In this document: piece by piece, positions 1-10,616 of the stretch
How the letters are laid out: the number at the start of each line of letters is the position of its first letter
Numbering within the stretch: position 1 is the stretch's first letter
Assembly (NCBI GenBank): GCA_030141605.1
Contig: JAQGDQ010000429.1
Coordinates: 1-64,000, forward strand
DNA length: 64,000 nucleotides
Source of the DNA: Tubiluchus corallicola
Taxonomy: Eukaryota > Priapulida > Priapulimorpha > Priapulimorphida > Tubiluchidae
Reading direction: 5' to 3'
The notes under the pieces: generated by a model
The model's input: the letters and a program-made list of their open reading frames with translations, nothing else
Databases searched by the model: none
Told to the model about the DNA's origin: nothing
Position numbers and translations under genes: made by a program

Positions 1-507
1 CCCTATAAAAAGCACAGAAATAACTCGTTTTAATAGCTTCATTAACATTTCCTATTCGTTTTATTTTCAGATCTTCGTTTCGCTGAACATCAGAATTCTT
101 CTAGCAGCAACAAAAGTGTGGTCAGATGCTGATCGGGTTGATCTCATTACAAATGATATTGAAAGCAGTTTAAATAACTTCTGCGCATATAGAAGATCTA
201 GTGAAATCGGAAATCTGGATGCGGCAATTTTGATATCGTAAGCAATGGCTATACAGTTATCGTTATAATTATCTTTATGAAAGAACCATCATAAGGATAC
301 AAAGTATACATAAAATACAAAAGTAAAGTAAAGTAAAGTAAAGTAAAGTAAAGTAAAGTAAAGTAAAGTAAAGTAAAGTAAAGTAAAGTAAAGTAAAGTA
401 AAGTAAAGTAAAGTAAAGTAAAGTAAAGTACAAAGTAAAGTAAAGTAAAGTAAAGTAAAGTAAAGTAAAAAATAAAGTAAAGTAAAGTAAAGTAAAGTAA
501 AGTTTGC
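1..507 (+). repeat. Left arm of a large inverted repeat, with AAAGT array
   Basis: Positions 1 to about 318 pair with 2038 to about 1720 (position i matches 2039-i). The only difference I see is one extra A at the edge of the microsatellite. The arm then enters a pure AAAGT pentanucleotide array (about 319-502, with two small interruptions near 430 and 470). The arm is cut by the window edge, so its full length is unknown. The ORFs predicted over the array are translated microsatellite and not genes. Confidence 0.9.
71..237 (+). pseudogene. Inverted duplicate of ADAM-like exon 4
   Basis: This 167-nt exon is the reverse complement of 1802-1968 with no difference that I can find, and it keeps its cag acceptor and gtaagc donor. 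It encodes the same reprolysin segment (LNIRILLAATKVW onward) on the plus strand. No other plus-strand ADAM exon is visible in the window, so by itself it is an orphan exon. It could belong to a head-to-head paralogue lying to the left of the window, or be a product of an inverted duplication or an assembly fold-back. Confidence 0.75.
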
Positions 508-563
508 AGTCCAGCAGCGTGCCTTTAATAAAAGTTTTATGGTTTTCCTCAGCACACACTCAC

Positions 564-3500
564 CTAGGATATGAAGACATAACACAGTAACTGTCGCCAC
601 AGGCATCATCAGCATCATGATCCATGCCTAACAAATGTCCCAATTGGTGAGCAACGTTAAGGGCTGTTTGAAGAATGGAGTTCTCATTCAACTAGGAATG
701 CAAAAGACGTCTTTCATGCTTACTTTGTACAACCTACACTTGCAGACAAAAACTTACTATTGTTCACTATAGATGGCGCTAAATTAGACAAATGGTCTAA
801 ATAAACAGCCCAATAACCAGGAAATTATTAGTTCCAAAACTCCATACCGCTTACTCGAGGGAAACTTTTAAAAAATAAGTGTCCAGAATATCCTGATAAT
901 CAAGCAAGCTAAAATCCTTCCCCTTGATGCAAATATTTTGTTGCTGAGCAATAAAACTGGATGATAGCTAATCTAGTAATAATTATAAAACTGCTGTGAT
1001 GACTCACAGAATTATCCTTCTGTCAATATTTCTGAAACGACAGCCCGAAACCGCAACACTAAGCTACAATACATTGCTGCTTCAATGCAACTGTAAAAGT
1101 TTCAAACAAAAAACACAAACATTGAAGTTTATACCAAGACGAGTCCGCAGGATAGCTTAGTGGTGCAGATGGAACTCTTGTATGAAATTCCAAAAGTCTG
1201 AGTCGTAGACCAGGCCGATGACAAGTCCTTTCCACTGAAAGAAAAGTCAGAAACTATTGGAAACAAAAAGCGTAACATGTACTTATTTTAACTTCCAAAA
1301 AGTTAATAGCCATGGCAGCTGCGACGTAATTAATAAAATAAATTATTTGGGATTTGCTTATCCAATAAAGTGTAATAAGTGTTGATTTAATTATATAAAT
1401 ATATTTGCATTCAAATAGGCAAATTTTTTAGCATACAAGCTTGTAGCTTGAAGTATGTATGGTGCTAGAGTACTATATATGGCGCTTCATAAAAATATAA
1501 TACTTCCCAGTATTGGTAGACTTGTACTTTACTTTACTTTACTTTACTTTACTTTACTTTACTTTACTTTACTTTACTTTACTTTACTTTACTTTACTTT
1601 ACTTTACTTTACTTTACTTTACTTTACTTTACTTTACTTTACTTTACTTTACTTTACTTTACTTTACTTTACTTTACTTTACTTTACTTTACTTTACTTT
1701 ACTTTACTTTACTTTACTTTGTATTTTATGTATACTTTGTATCCTTATGATGGTTCTTTCATAAAGATAATTATAACGATAACTGTATAGCCATTGCTTA
1801 CGATATCAAAATTGCCGCATCCAGATTTCCGATTTCACTAGATCTTCTATATGCGCAGAAGTTATTTAAACTGCTTTCAATATCATTTGTAATGAGATCA
1901 ACCCGATCAGCATCTGACCACACTTTTGTTGCTGCTAGAAGAATTCTGATGTTCAGCGAAACGAAGATCTGAAAATAAAACGAATAGGAAATGTTAATGA
2001 AGCTATTAAAACGAGTTATTTCTGTGCTTTTTATAGGGAGAAATGATAAAGAAATCGTCCTTGGCTATCACCCGAGCTCAAGACTTCCTGCTAACAAAAC
2101 ATAGCACCCGAGCTCAAGACTTCCTGCTAACAAAACATAGCACCCGAGCTCAAGACTTCCTGCTAACAAAAAAGGATACTTTACCAAATGAGTTGCCTTT
2201 GACAAGGTCGGTTAAAGAACACCTAGCTTCAAGCGCTTTATGACAAACTCTTTTTCTGAGTATTTTGTCTGTTTTAAACACGTTTCACGACAAGTATCCA
2301 AAATTCTTTAGATTGCAAGCCAAGTCTGCAAAATAATTTCATATTGATGGAATAAGAATTTCATTTTCTTACGAAACTTTCTCTCAGAGTGTTGGAATCC
2401 ACTATGTTTTCAGATGAAAAACAGTAATTTATCCATAATGGGCAATTAGTATACGACGTTTTTTTCTTACTTACTGCATTAATATGGCCACCAATGTCAT
2501 TCAGAAATTCGGTTGTACGCTCCGCGTCTCTTCCAAATTCAGTAAAAAGAGACTTGTCTGCTATTAATGCTAGCTCAATGTACCTAGTTTTCGTATCGTT
2601 CTCCAATACAGCTTCCCTTTTTACCTAAAGAACATTGTAAAGATCAGCTACTAACCAATAAAAACAACAAACAAACACTGCCTAATCATTAAGGAATTGC
2701 TTTGAGAGATTTAATTGAAATAAATCGCGTGTATGCCTAGAAACGATGTTGCTATACTGTTCCATTAATTTTTGTATTATTTTGCCTATTGCTTGAGATG
2801 AATTTCAAAAACTAGGTTCTATTAGATATTACTATAGCTATTAAGACGCGAAAGGAACTGAAAATTTCGGTAAATGCAGTTGAACTACCAAACACTGAAA
2901 AGAATTTATAAATATCAAAAGGTTTAAACATTTTTCTTTCTGCAATAGCTAAACAGTCGGAGTTTTTCGTAATTATCTTGGGCTAAATTCCTCACACACA
3001 AGAAATTAGTTGGTGGAGCGGATTAGGGTTGGGATTAAGGTTAGGGCTGGGCTAGGGTTAAGGTATTTAAATTGTGTGGGGAATTGTAAACTCCTTCCTT
3101 ACCTTAGTATGTAGCTTACTGGAGTCTGCGTTATACCCGTTCAAAGCAGTACTGCACGTTGGCTTCTTAGCAGCCCTTCCTTAAGTTTTAAATAAAAACA
3201 CAAACATTATTAAAGGATCGTATAACTCAGTTACCCGATTTAATTAAAGTTCTAGGCACTCGCGTACTCATATTTTCATGGCTAGTGCTGTTTGACGTTT
3301 AGGCTGTTCAACGTACAAACATCCTTAGCATAAATTATATTTTTATAAAAGATTTTCAATCCAATTCAAAGAATCCCAGACAATTCAACGAGATTTTCAA
3401 GTCGACTTTAAACATACAATTCGTTTAGTTGCTGTAACTCACTAGACAAGCATAGATAGAAGGGAGAAGAGAGAAAGAGAGAGAGGGAGAGAGAGGAGGG

Positions 3501-4157
3501 AGAAAGAAAGAGAAAAAAAGACAGAGGGGGAAGAACGAGAGAAAGAATGAAAGAGGTACAGAAAGTTCGGGCGAAGCGAGCAGCGGTGCAAAAGTCAAGA
3601 TGAACGAGGATCTTAATGCATTTTAGCCTGTGATTACTTTTGTCCTTTACGTCTTCCTGAAAATTTTTTAATTTTTAGAGGCACTATATTAAATTAAAAA
3701 GTAAGTCAGTTACAATAGCCACTTATGAACTAAAAGCAAATTACTGTAAAAGAACTATGTTTATATTCACATAAATGCACTATTATATTAGTATAAGCCT
3801 AACAGTTATAATCATTATCATTATGTCCTGTTATGACGACAAAGGGCAGAATGACTAAAGTGACCAAAACATCATTCTAACCGTGTTATAGTTACATCTG
3901 TTTGTCTGAGCCAATCTTGGAGTCTTTACTGATTTATATGTTTTGCATTCTGCATAGCGCGTTATATTTTGGGGTGAAAAGCGGGATGCTTACAAATTTT
4001 GATTTCTTACGTGCATCATCTTGTTTATCCGCGAGATGCGTGATTACACAATAAAATACTAAACATTTTATAGTTTCTTACCAATCCTCTCCGGTGCTCC
4101 CAGCATTAACCTAGTTCTACAGAATATCAAGAAAAGGACTATGAAATACGGAGCCAT
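564..4157 (-). CDS. ADAM-like (M12B reprolysin) metalloprotease, 5' part, partial
   Basis: Six exons read leftwards with matching phases: 4082-4157, 3103-3179, 2475-2624, 1802-1968, 1135-1234, 564-691 (698 nt, 232 codons plus 2 nt). The gene continues past the left edge. The start at 4157 opens a hydrophobic signal peptide. Only about 60 residues precede the catalytic domain, far fewer than the roughly 200-residue ADAM prodomain. They include a KVKR furin-type site (residues 51-54) and one Cys in a PTC context that could act as a cysteine switch. Catalytic-domain landmarks are TRYIELALIAD, LNIRILLAATKVW, SSICTTK and the zinc motif HQLGHLLGMDHD, followed by CGDSYCVMSSY. Family members have HExxHxxGxxHD; here the catalytic Glu is Gln (codon caa), so proteolysis is predicted to be lost or much reduced. 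Disintegrin and later domains lie outside the window. Exon 1802-1968 lies in the right arm of an inverted repeat. Confidence 0.85.
1525..2038 (-). repeat. Right arm of the inverted repeat, with ACTTT array
   Basis: This is the reverse complement of the left arm. It comprises a pure ACTTT array of about 195 bp (about 1526-1720), then the intron flank, ADAM exon 1802-1968 and its upstream intron to 2038. The array is longer and cleaner than the left one, so the two microsatellites have drifted in length while the unique sequence has not. The roughly 1 kb loop between the arms (508-1524) holds ADAM exons 1135-1234 and 564-691. Confidence 0.9.
2069..2176 (+). repeat. 36-bp tandem repeat, three copies
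   Basis: Three almost identical head-to-tail 36-bp units start at 2069, 2105 and 2141, inside an ADAM intron just outside the right inverted-repeat arm. As the unit is a multiple of three it stays open in one plus-strand frame, producing a short ORF (2043-2243) that I do not consider a gene. Confidence 0.85.
2980..3095 (+). mobile_element. Small TIR element with telomere-like core, copy 1
   Basis: One of three related elements in this window. The right end reads GTGTGGGGAATTGTAAACT and the left end is a degraded version of its complement followed by ACACAAGAAATTAG. Between them lies a degenerate TTAGGG-type array. The right end stops within about 10 bp of the splice donor of ADAM exon 2 (3103). 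The other copies are at 15217-15376 and 21634-21806. It resembles a MITE; the superfamily is unknown. Confidence 0.65.
3460..3560 (+). repeat. GA-rich low-complexity tract
   Basis: A purine-only stretch of GA, GGGA and GAAA units lies in the first long ADAM intron. I see no coding content here. Confidence 0.85.
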
Positions 4158-6056
4158 TCGGTTACAGTGAAACATTTTAGATCATCAGTTAATTCTTCCT
4201 TTTGTCACTCAAGAGGTAGTTGTCAACTCAAGTTCATAGCATCAGTACATGAATATTTCTTATAATATATAAGCTACTACAAGCTGCGCAGCACTATTAT
4301 CTTTCTGACCAACAGGACTGGTTGTACAGCAAAGCAGCAAAATAATTTTGCCATTGTGCCCACTTCCTGCTTATGAACGAAATACTCACGAACCGGAACA
4401 ACAACCGGAAACGAGTAATGCTGCAACCTACGCTGGTGTGGTGACGATGAAGTAGTCTTGCCTCACATATCGCCCGTAGGCTATTATCAATGATACATTC
4501 ATCACGCAGAAATATTAGGATTATGTGACCAGTTATCACGAATAATACGAATAACAAAACATTAATTCTCGGTATTTGAATGCCATGCAGGCATGCATCA
4601 TCCGCTTTCATATAAAACTAAAATACCAAGAGTACTTACGTAAAGAATAGCTTAATTAGCATTAGCACTAAAATAGAAACAGGAGACCTTAATGTAGAAA
4701 AAATGTATATCAGTTTAAATTATAATATTTTGTATGTAAACATCCTTTGGTCGCTCTTACGTCCTTTAGTCACTGCTATGAATAACTAATTATTCCGAGA
4801 ACGTTTAAATATTTGGATTTAAATCAGTATTAATATGATATTATATTATATATTATTAGTATCAGTATTATTTTTATATTACGATAGGCATGCGTAAACA
4901 AATTGCATTGTTGAATATTACTTTATTTGGAATAATCATTTTGAATAACAATCCGTATCACATTAGAAGGCGCAGTTAAGCAGTATCTCTGTACATCTCT
5001 TCTGCACCCTAATGACTATTTTTATTGATTAACAATAATTTAGTGTTTTTATTCATTTTACTACCTGTGTAATTTTATAAGTGTCAAATAAACCAAACTA
5101 AACTTACGGTTTGTTGCCATCGAGTAACGTTAACGGCACGACTGTTTTAACAACAGTTGCGTAATATTTAAAACACTGCCAACTAAATTATTAGAATTGT
5201 TATAACTGCGTTACAGGCAACACACTAATAGTCTTGACCTGTTCATCTGCACTATCTGAACAGTATGTCATTGGTACATTTTCGCTGTTATCTACAGACA
5301 TGGAATTAACAATTTTATTAATCGATCTTCTTTGTAATGATCTGAACTTTTTTAATTTTCATTTATATGTTAGACCCAAAATTAAGTTACAATAGTTAAG
5401 ACTGTCATTAAAATCAGTTAAGACAGTCCATCCATTAAAATCATTTTATGTCAAGGGATTGTAGATTCTTTATTGTTTCAGCAATACTTTGATGTAATAA
5501 ATTATTCTGTGCTATTACTTGCTCTCCCACATTTCCCCCAGTAAATGTTATGTTACTGTATATCCATGTAAATGATTAAAATTTATGCAAAATTTTTATA
5601 GGCCTTGCCAGTTGAATAATGCTTATGTAAAGGTTTTTTAAAATATGATTTTAATTTTGATACACATATTTTAACATTTCTAATCATTCGGAAGAAAAAA
5701 GTAACATAATTATGAAGAACAATGATTCTGTAACAGTCCGCTCCGGTATGACGCCGGTTGTGTTTCTTGCTTTGTGTCAGAGAAAAGAACTGGAAATCAA
5801 AATTCTGGTGACGTTACCAAGATTTTCCTTATTGTTCAATATGTTTTGATACAAATTACAAAATAAACGTTATATAAACAAAGGTTAAAAATTTAAGGAT
5901 TTTTCGTTAGAATTTGAGCAGAATGAATATACGAAAGAGTATAAATTGCATCATACTGAGATAAAATGTTTTGTAGCATTAATCCAAAATTTTAGATTAA
6001 ATTTTTAGCAGGTTAGAAGGGCAACACTAGGCGGTTACTCAGCTGTAATTGGCATA
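4158..6056. other. Intergenic region between divergent ADAM-like and ZIP genes
   Basis: About 1.9 kb separates the two divergent start codons, so both promoters should lie here. A 104-codon minus-strand ORF (4297-4611) contains a consensus gtgagt donor after its 73rd codon, and could at most be an upstream untranslated exon of the ADAM gene. I see no family signature in it. The rest is AT-rich sequence without recognisable genes. Confidence 0.5.
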
Positions 6057-7335
6057 ATGGCGTTCTTTACGCACCTTGTAATTGTGCAGTTACTTTGCCT
6101 GATTGGAATATTCTTCGTAACACTTGTTGCCTGCATTCTGCCGCTAAAATTGATAAGGTAAGTGATGTCTGCATTTTCTTTAATTGGTTTATGAATGGTT
6201 GTCTAATAAGTAATATTATTCATAATTAATACTTTGTTATAAGTCTCTTGGTACAATTGCAGAATTATCCACTTGTGTACCTGCTTGAAAGTTGCTTCTA
6301 TGGATCATTGTTTGTTTCTTTTGTTTATTGTTTTTATTTATTTGCAGCTTAAAACAGAACAAATATATGTCACCAAACATGGAAAGAGTTGTATCCTTCC
6401 TGAATTGTCTTTCAGCAGGTGTTTTCATTGCAACATGTTTCCTTGGGCTGCTACCATTTTCCCGCTCAAAGTTTGACACTTTGCTGAAAACTATGGGACA
6501 TGAGTCGCACATTCCATTTGCAGAAGCTACTGTGCTGCTTGGATTCTTTTTAATATTGTTTATTGAACAGTCTGTGATGAAATGGCAAGATAGAAAGGAC
6601 TGTCACTTTGATCAAGAAATGTCTGTGTTGCACACATATGAGCCACTTTCCACGGGTGATGACTACAACCAAAATAACTGTAAGAACGATGGCTCAAATG
6701 TGACGCTAAACAGTTCACCCGAAAATGTGTCTACAAAAGAATATCAAGACGTTTCAGAAGCTTCTTCAAACTGTAGTCTATTAAGCAAGAGAGATGGTGA
6801 AGACTCGTCATTCCCTGGCCATGACTCTGGTGGGCATGGACACAGCCATGATCTAACCAATCTCATCACTCAAGGGTCCTCACTTAGATTTTTCATATTC
6901 CTTTTTGCCATTAGCACACATTCTGTATTTGAGGGCATCGCACTGGGTCTTCAAGAAGAACTGGACAAAGTTTTAAACCTGTTCTTTGCAATCTTACTTC
7001 ACGAAACCTTGGTTTCTTTTGCAATGGGAGTGAGCTTGGCTAGGTTAAAGTTTAAATTTTCTACCGGCTTAAAGTTTGCCTTGTTGTTTTGTGTCATGAT
7101 TCCAGTGGGCATTGTCATAGGTTTGCTGATCAGTAATGCACACAGCGTTGCCGGTAGTTTTATCTCTGCGTTTCTGCAGGCTGTTGCAGCTGGTGTTTTT
7201 ATACATGTGACTTTTTTAGAAATGCTTCCTTCTGAACTGAATGGTCGTGATAGACTCTGGAAGGTATCATTCTTTTTTACAGGCTATGCGATTCTGTGTG
7301 CACTTACAGTAGCTGTACAAACTTTCAAATCTTAG
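6057..7335 (+). CDS. ZIP-family (SLC39A1/2/3-like) divalent metal transporter
   Basis: Two exons, 6057-6157 and 6348-7335, join in phase to encode 362 residues, the usual length for ZIP subfamily II. The intron is bounded by gtaagt and ttgcag. The protein should move zinc or a similar divalent metal into the cytosol across the plasma or a vesicle membrane. Visible features are a first helix encoded by exon 1, helices near residues 47-70 and 83-100, and a long loop (about 105-205) ending in the His cluster GHGHSHD (197-201). The helix IV signature HSVFEGIALGLQ is at 225-236, and HETLVSFAMG in helix V begins at 252. The helix IV and V His/Glu residues form the transport site in this family. Helix V has HE where vertebrate ZIP1-3 usually have HK. 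The first ATG (6057) is preferred because it supplies helix I. Confidence 0.95.
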
Positions 7336-7924
7336 AGGCTGCTAAATATTTGCTATGCATTACGCATACATGGTAATTGCAAATTACTTTTGTACTAGTA
7401 AGGTCTAGTTTTGATCAGTTATACAATTATAAGCCAAAGAATGGTCCGAACCTGCTTCGCAGTGTTTCCTTAATTTTTGGTTTTTATTATACTTATATTT
7501 GATGTAAACTATTTCTGTACTTAATGATTTCTTTAAATGTGATAACATAATTATTATGGTGCTACCGTATTACAAAGGCATTTGTGTCCTTGTTAGGTAC
7601 AAGAGCTATTTTCCCTGCCACTTTTTGATAGAATAATTATGCAGAATATTTCACAGAAATGATTTTGAAATTTTGTTAGAATATTCACAGAGGAGTTGCC
7701 TTAGCAGGTTGCCCACTGCCGTACCAGCATCTCCCAGACTCCACTGTGAAAATAGCCATTGCAATGTCCTAAACAAACAATGTCCTAAAAATATTTCCAC
7801 AATGTTCGGATTTGCAGTAAAATGAAAAAGTTAAGCTCAAAATTATTCACAAGAACACCATCTTATTCAGCACTCAATGGCTGATGCTTGTGGCTCAATG
7901 GCTGGAACTAGGAATCGTTATTAA

Positions 7925-8465
7925 GGTAAAATCCAACCCTCAAACAACATTCATTGTATTTTAATGTACACTTACAAATATTGAAATTACTACATAATAT
8001 ATGTGCATAAAATCTTTAGCTTGAAAATGCAAAAGAAATTTTAATCATTCTTATCTTCCGTTAAACGAACAATGCTGCGGTCATATTTGAGAAAAATGAC
8101 ATAAGTTGGTGGACAGCATGAAGGCTTCTGCAGTTCACTCAGAAATTCTGCTATTCTAGCTGACTGAATCTTTGTACTGCAACGTAAAAATCAGTTATCA
8201 GATAAATCTTATTAATTTTAAAGTGTTGAATAGCTTTAATCCAAAAGATTATACCTGACAATGTTTAAGTACTACACAATACAATTACAGATAAGCATGA
8301 AATTCTACAAGACTGTGAGCATACAGTAGGTGTTGGGCCAGTTACTTAGCTTATAAACTTCAGTTTTAGCTCCTTAACATAATTATTCTGTTATTTTGTC
8401 GGAGTTAACTAGAATTTGGTGTATATTAAAATTTGAATGTTGTTCGAGGGTTGGATTTTCCTGGA
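7925..8465. mobile_element. MITE-like element with long terminal inverted repeats
   Basis: The left end (about 7926-7972) and right end (about 8418-8464) are inverted copies sharing AATCCAACCCTC, then ACAACATTCA and a TTTTAAT-type tail. The interior is about 450 bp, AT-rich and non-coding. There is no transposase, so it is a non-autonomous DNA transposon; superfamily not assigned. Confidence 0.65.
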
Positions 8466-8589
8466 TTTATTATGTTATGTAACTGCTTTTGATTACATAG
8501 TGGCAACAAGCAAAAAAATAATAGTGACTGTAGTTACAAAAGAACTTCGCTCAAGCACCTGAAGGATAAGTGCTTACAATGCAAAGTAA

Positions 8590-8775
8590 TCGGATGAAGC
8601 CGTTCAAAATGAGCACCCAGACATGAAGTCATTGCTATATTAAATTGATTTTAGTAATTACATGAGGTGCTCTCATCACAATTTCATTGCTGAAACTTTC
8701 TAACATTTTTCTCAAATATTAAAATAATTTCATCTTACTGAGAGATTTGGCTTTTGCTTAAAGGATAATTGTTTA
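8590..8775 (+). repeat. Interspersed repeat family B, copy 1
   Basis: This is a roughly 180-bp sequence sharing TTTTAGTAATTACATGAGG, TTTCTAACATTTTT and a GGCTTTTGCTTAAAGG-type end with copies at 30838-31022 (same strand) and 37058-37240 (opposite strand). All are non-coding. Two of the three copies are in introns. It is probably a short MITE. Confidence 0.65.
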
Positions 8776-10014
8776 AAATGAAGCAGCAGAGATGCCGTAC
8801 TTAACAACTACATTCGAACATGTATATATGCTCTCACAATGTGTAAACAGTCAGCATTTATTGCTAATGAAACTGCCCAGAAGTGATTTTTTGATAGTCA
8901 CCCCTTTATTTACTAATGGAGCCAAGTGTTGCTTAAATTTGATCATTGTCTACTATTTCCTTTGCAGTCATATGGTATCTGTATAAAATGTCTTAAGTAG
9001 CTGCTATTCAAGTACTATACATGACTGTTACAATAATTTTCTCACGTGGGCTTATTTTTTATTTTTATACAAGAAACATGTTTGTGAACTTTGCCCATAT
9101 TTTTTTCATGTTTGTATTTTCTGTGCTTTAATGTGCTCTGTGATTTTTACTTTTGTATGTTGCTGGTTAAAAACATTAAGTTTTTCTATAGCGAAAGTCA
9201 GGTACAGTAATCTTTTATATCGAATTCTGACAAAATTTCCAAATTTATGTCAATTTGTCTGATTTTTATTCTGGTGACTTAAAATAGCCTATTAATGTGT
9301 GTCGCTGTGTATAGGTTAGCATAATAGAGTAATTGTAAGCTTTGTTTTGATTTCATTGTTAATCTTGGAGTTTACTGGCCTAACATGACGTATTGCGCAG
9401 AGTTGGGCAAATGAAGTTATGCAGCATTTCTCTTTTGAATCACTTAGTGCATGATATATTGTTAATATGATCTAGGAATTTGGTTAGCTACTGAGTGTTT
9501 TAGGTAGATTTGGGTTTTTTAGATGTTTTGCAATTGAATGATAGATGCTGTGTGCGTAATTTATGCATTTACAAACATTTATGCAAAAACAATAACTATT
9601 GTTGTCACAAGTCTAGAATACCAATTGATTATAAGCAAGTGAATGAATTATATAGGTGTCTGTTGATTAATGTTTATGATTATGTGATTAACAAGGATTT
9701 TGGCAGCTAAATGGCTTTAACAAATTCTTTTTTAGAATCCAATGTTTAAGCCTAAGTAAAGTGGAAACAAATAAAAAAATTGTCATCAGAATAAAATTCC
9801 AACCTACATTGCTTGTCCAACCACTTTCTTTATAGGCTCAGCTGTTACATTAAATACTTTTAGATATCAAGCTAAACAAAACCAAAATGAAGGAAAGAAA
9901 CTGCAGTTAACTGACGCTTTCGAAAATGATAAACAACAGAAAAGCAAAGTTAAATGAGACTGCGGTTAATGCGTCATATTATATGAAGTGTCTTTTAACG
10001 GAAAACCGGGCCCA

Positions 10015-10616
10015 ATGAACTGTCGGTTAAAACAATCTATTCTTTAAAATATTGAAAGGGAATATACTAATTTTTTCAAAACTGATTTATGTGAAAGAAT
10101 TACTATCACACGATTTCAATTTTGCATTCGCGCGGCAAGTTCTTCGCTGTTACATGCATTTCTCCATTCGTTAATTAAATGGGCACTAGTGCGCATTTTG
10201 GAAACATGTTGCACAAAAAAATAGGTGCTGTACCTCTCGTTTCTGAGGTGTTCGTTTGTGATGTAGTACACACGATCGACACCTCATGCATGAACACAGC
10301 GGTAAATTTGAATTTTTATTTTAAAACTTGCCCATTTCTAGTACAAAACACTGACTCTCTTACATTAGCACTGTACTTCAGTTTTCGCTTTCGCCTACAC
10401 GTGCAACACGCTCATGGAATGTTTGTGTCATTGAAAATTATGTTCATTTGTGATATCATCAATAGTTGGGCTCGCCTGCCATTAATTAAGATTTTAATCT
10501 ATTATTTAATCATTAGAAACTCTTTTGCAGTATTATTGGTGTTAAAATGTATACTTTTTACCGTACTTCAAAATGCTGTAGGATATGAAAAATCATCCTC
10601 TTTTCATATAAACTGA
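10015..10616 (+). repeat. Interspersed repeat family A, copy 1
   Basis: A roughly 600-bp repeat with diverged copies at about 36010-36560 and 49205-49690, all on the plus strand. Shared blocks include TTCTTCGCTGTTACATGCAT, a GTGCGCATTTTGGAAACA region, CTTTTGCAGTATTATTGG and an end with GATATGAAAAATCATCC. The 145-codon ORF over this copy (10179-10616) is broken in the other two, so I treat it as repeat sequence. Confidence 0.75.

Noticed and set aside
1148-1190. tRNA A-box-like sequence
   Set aside because: It falls inside a coding exon of the ADAM-like gene with good splice sites, and no B box follows.
275-1790. Several ORFs rich in Leu-Tyr-Phe-Thr over AAAGT/ACTTT arrays
   Set aside because: Translations of a pentanucleotide microsatellite, which is open in all frames free of stops.
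2069-2176. CRISPR-like short direct repeats
   Set aside because: The 36-bp units are head to tail with no spacers, in an intron of an animal gene; a plain tandem repeat.
4297-4611. 104-codon minus-strand ORF upstream of the ADAM-like gene
   Set aside because: It has a hydrophobic stretch and an internal donor, but no acceptor near the ADAM start joins it in frame and no family is recognisable.
10179-10616. 145-codon ORF
   Set aside because: It lies in a dispersed repeat whose other two copies break the frame.
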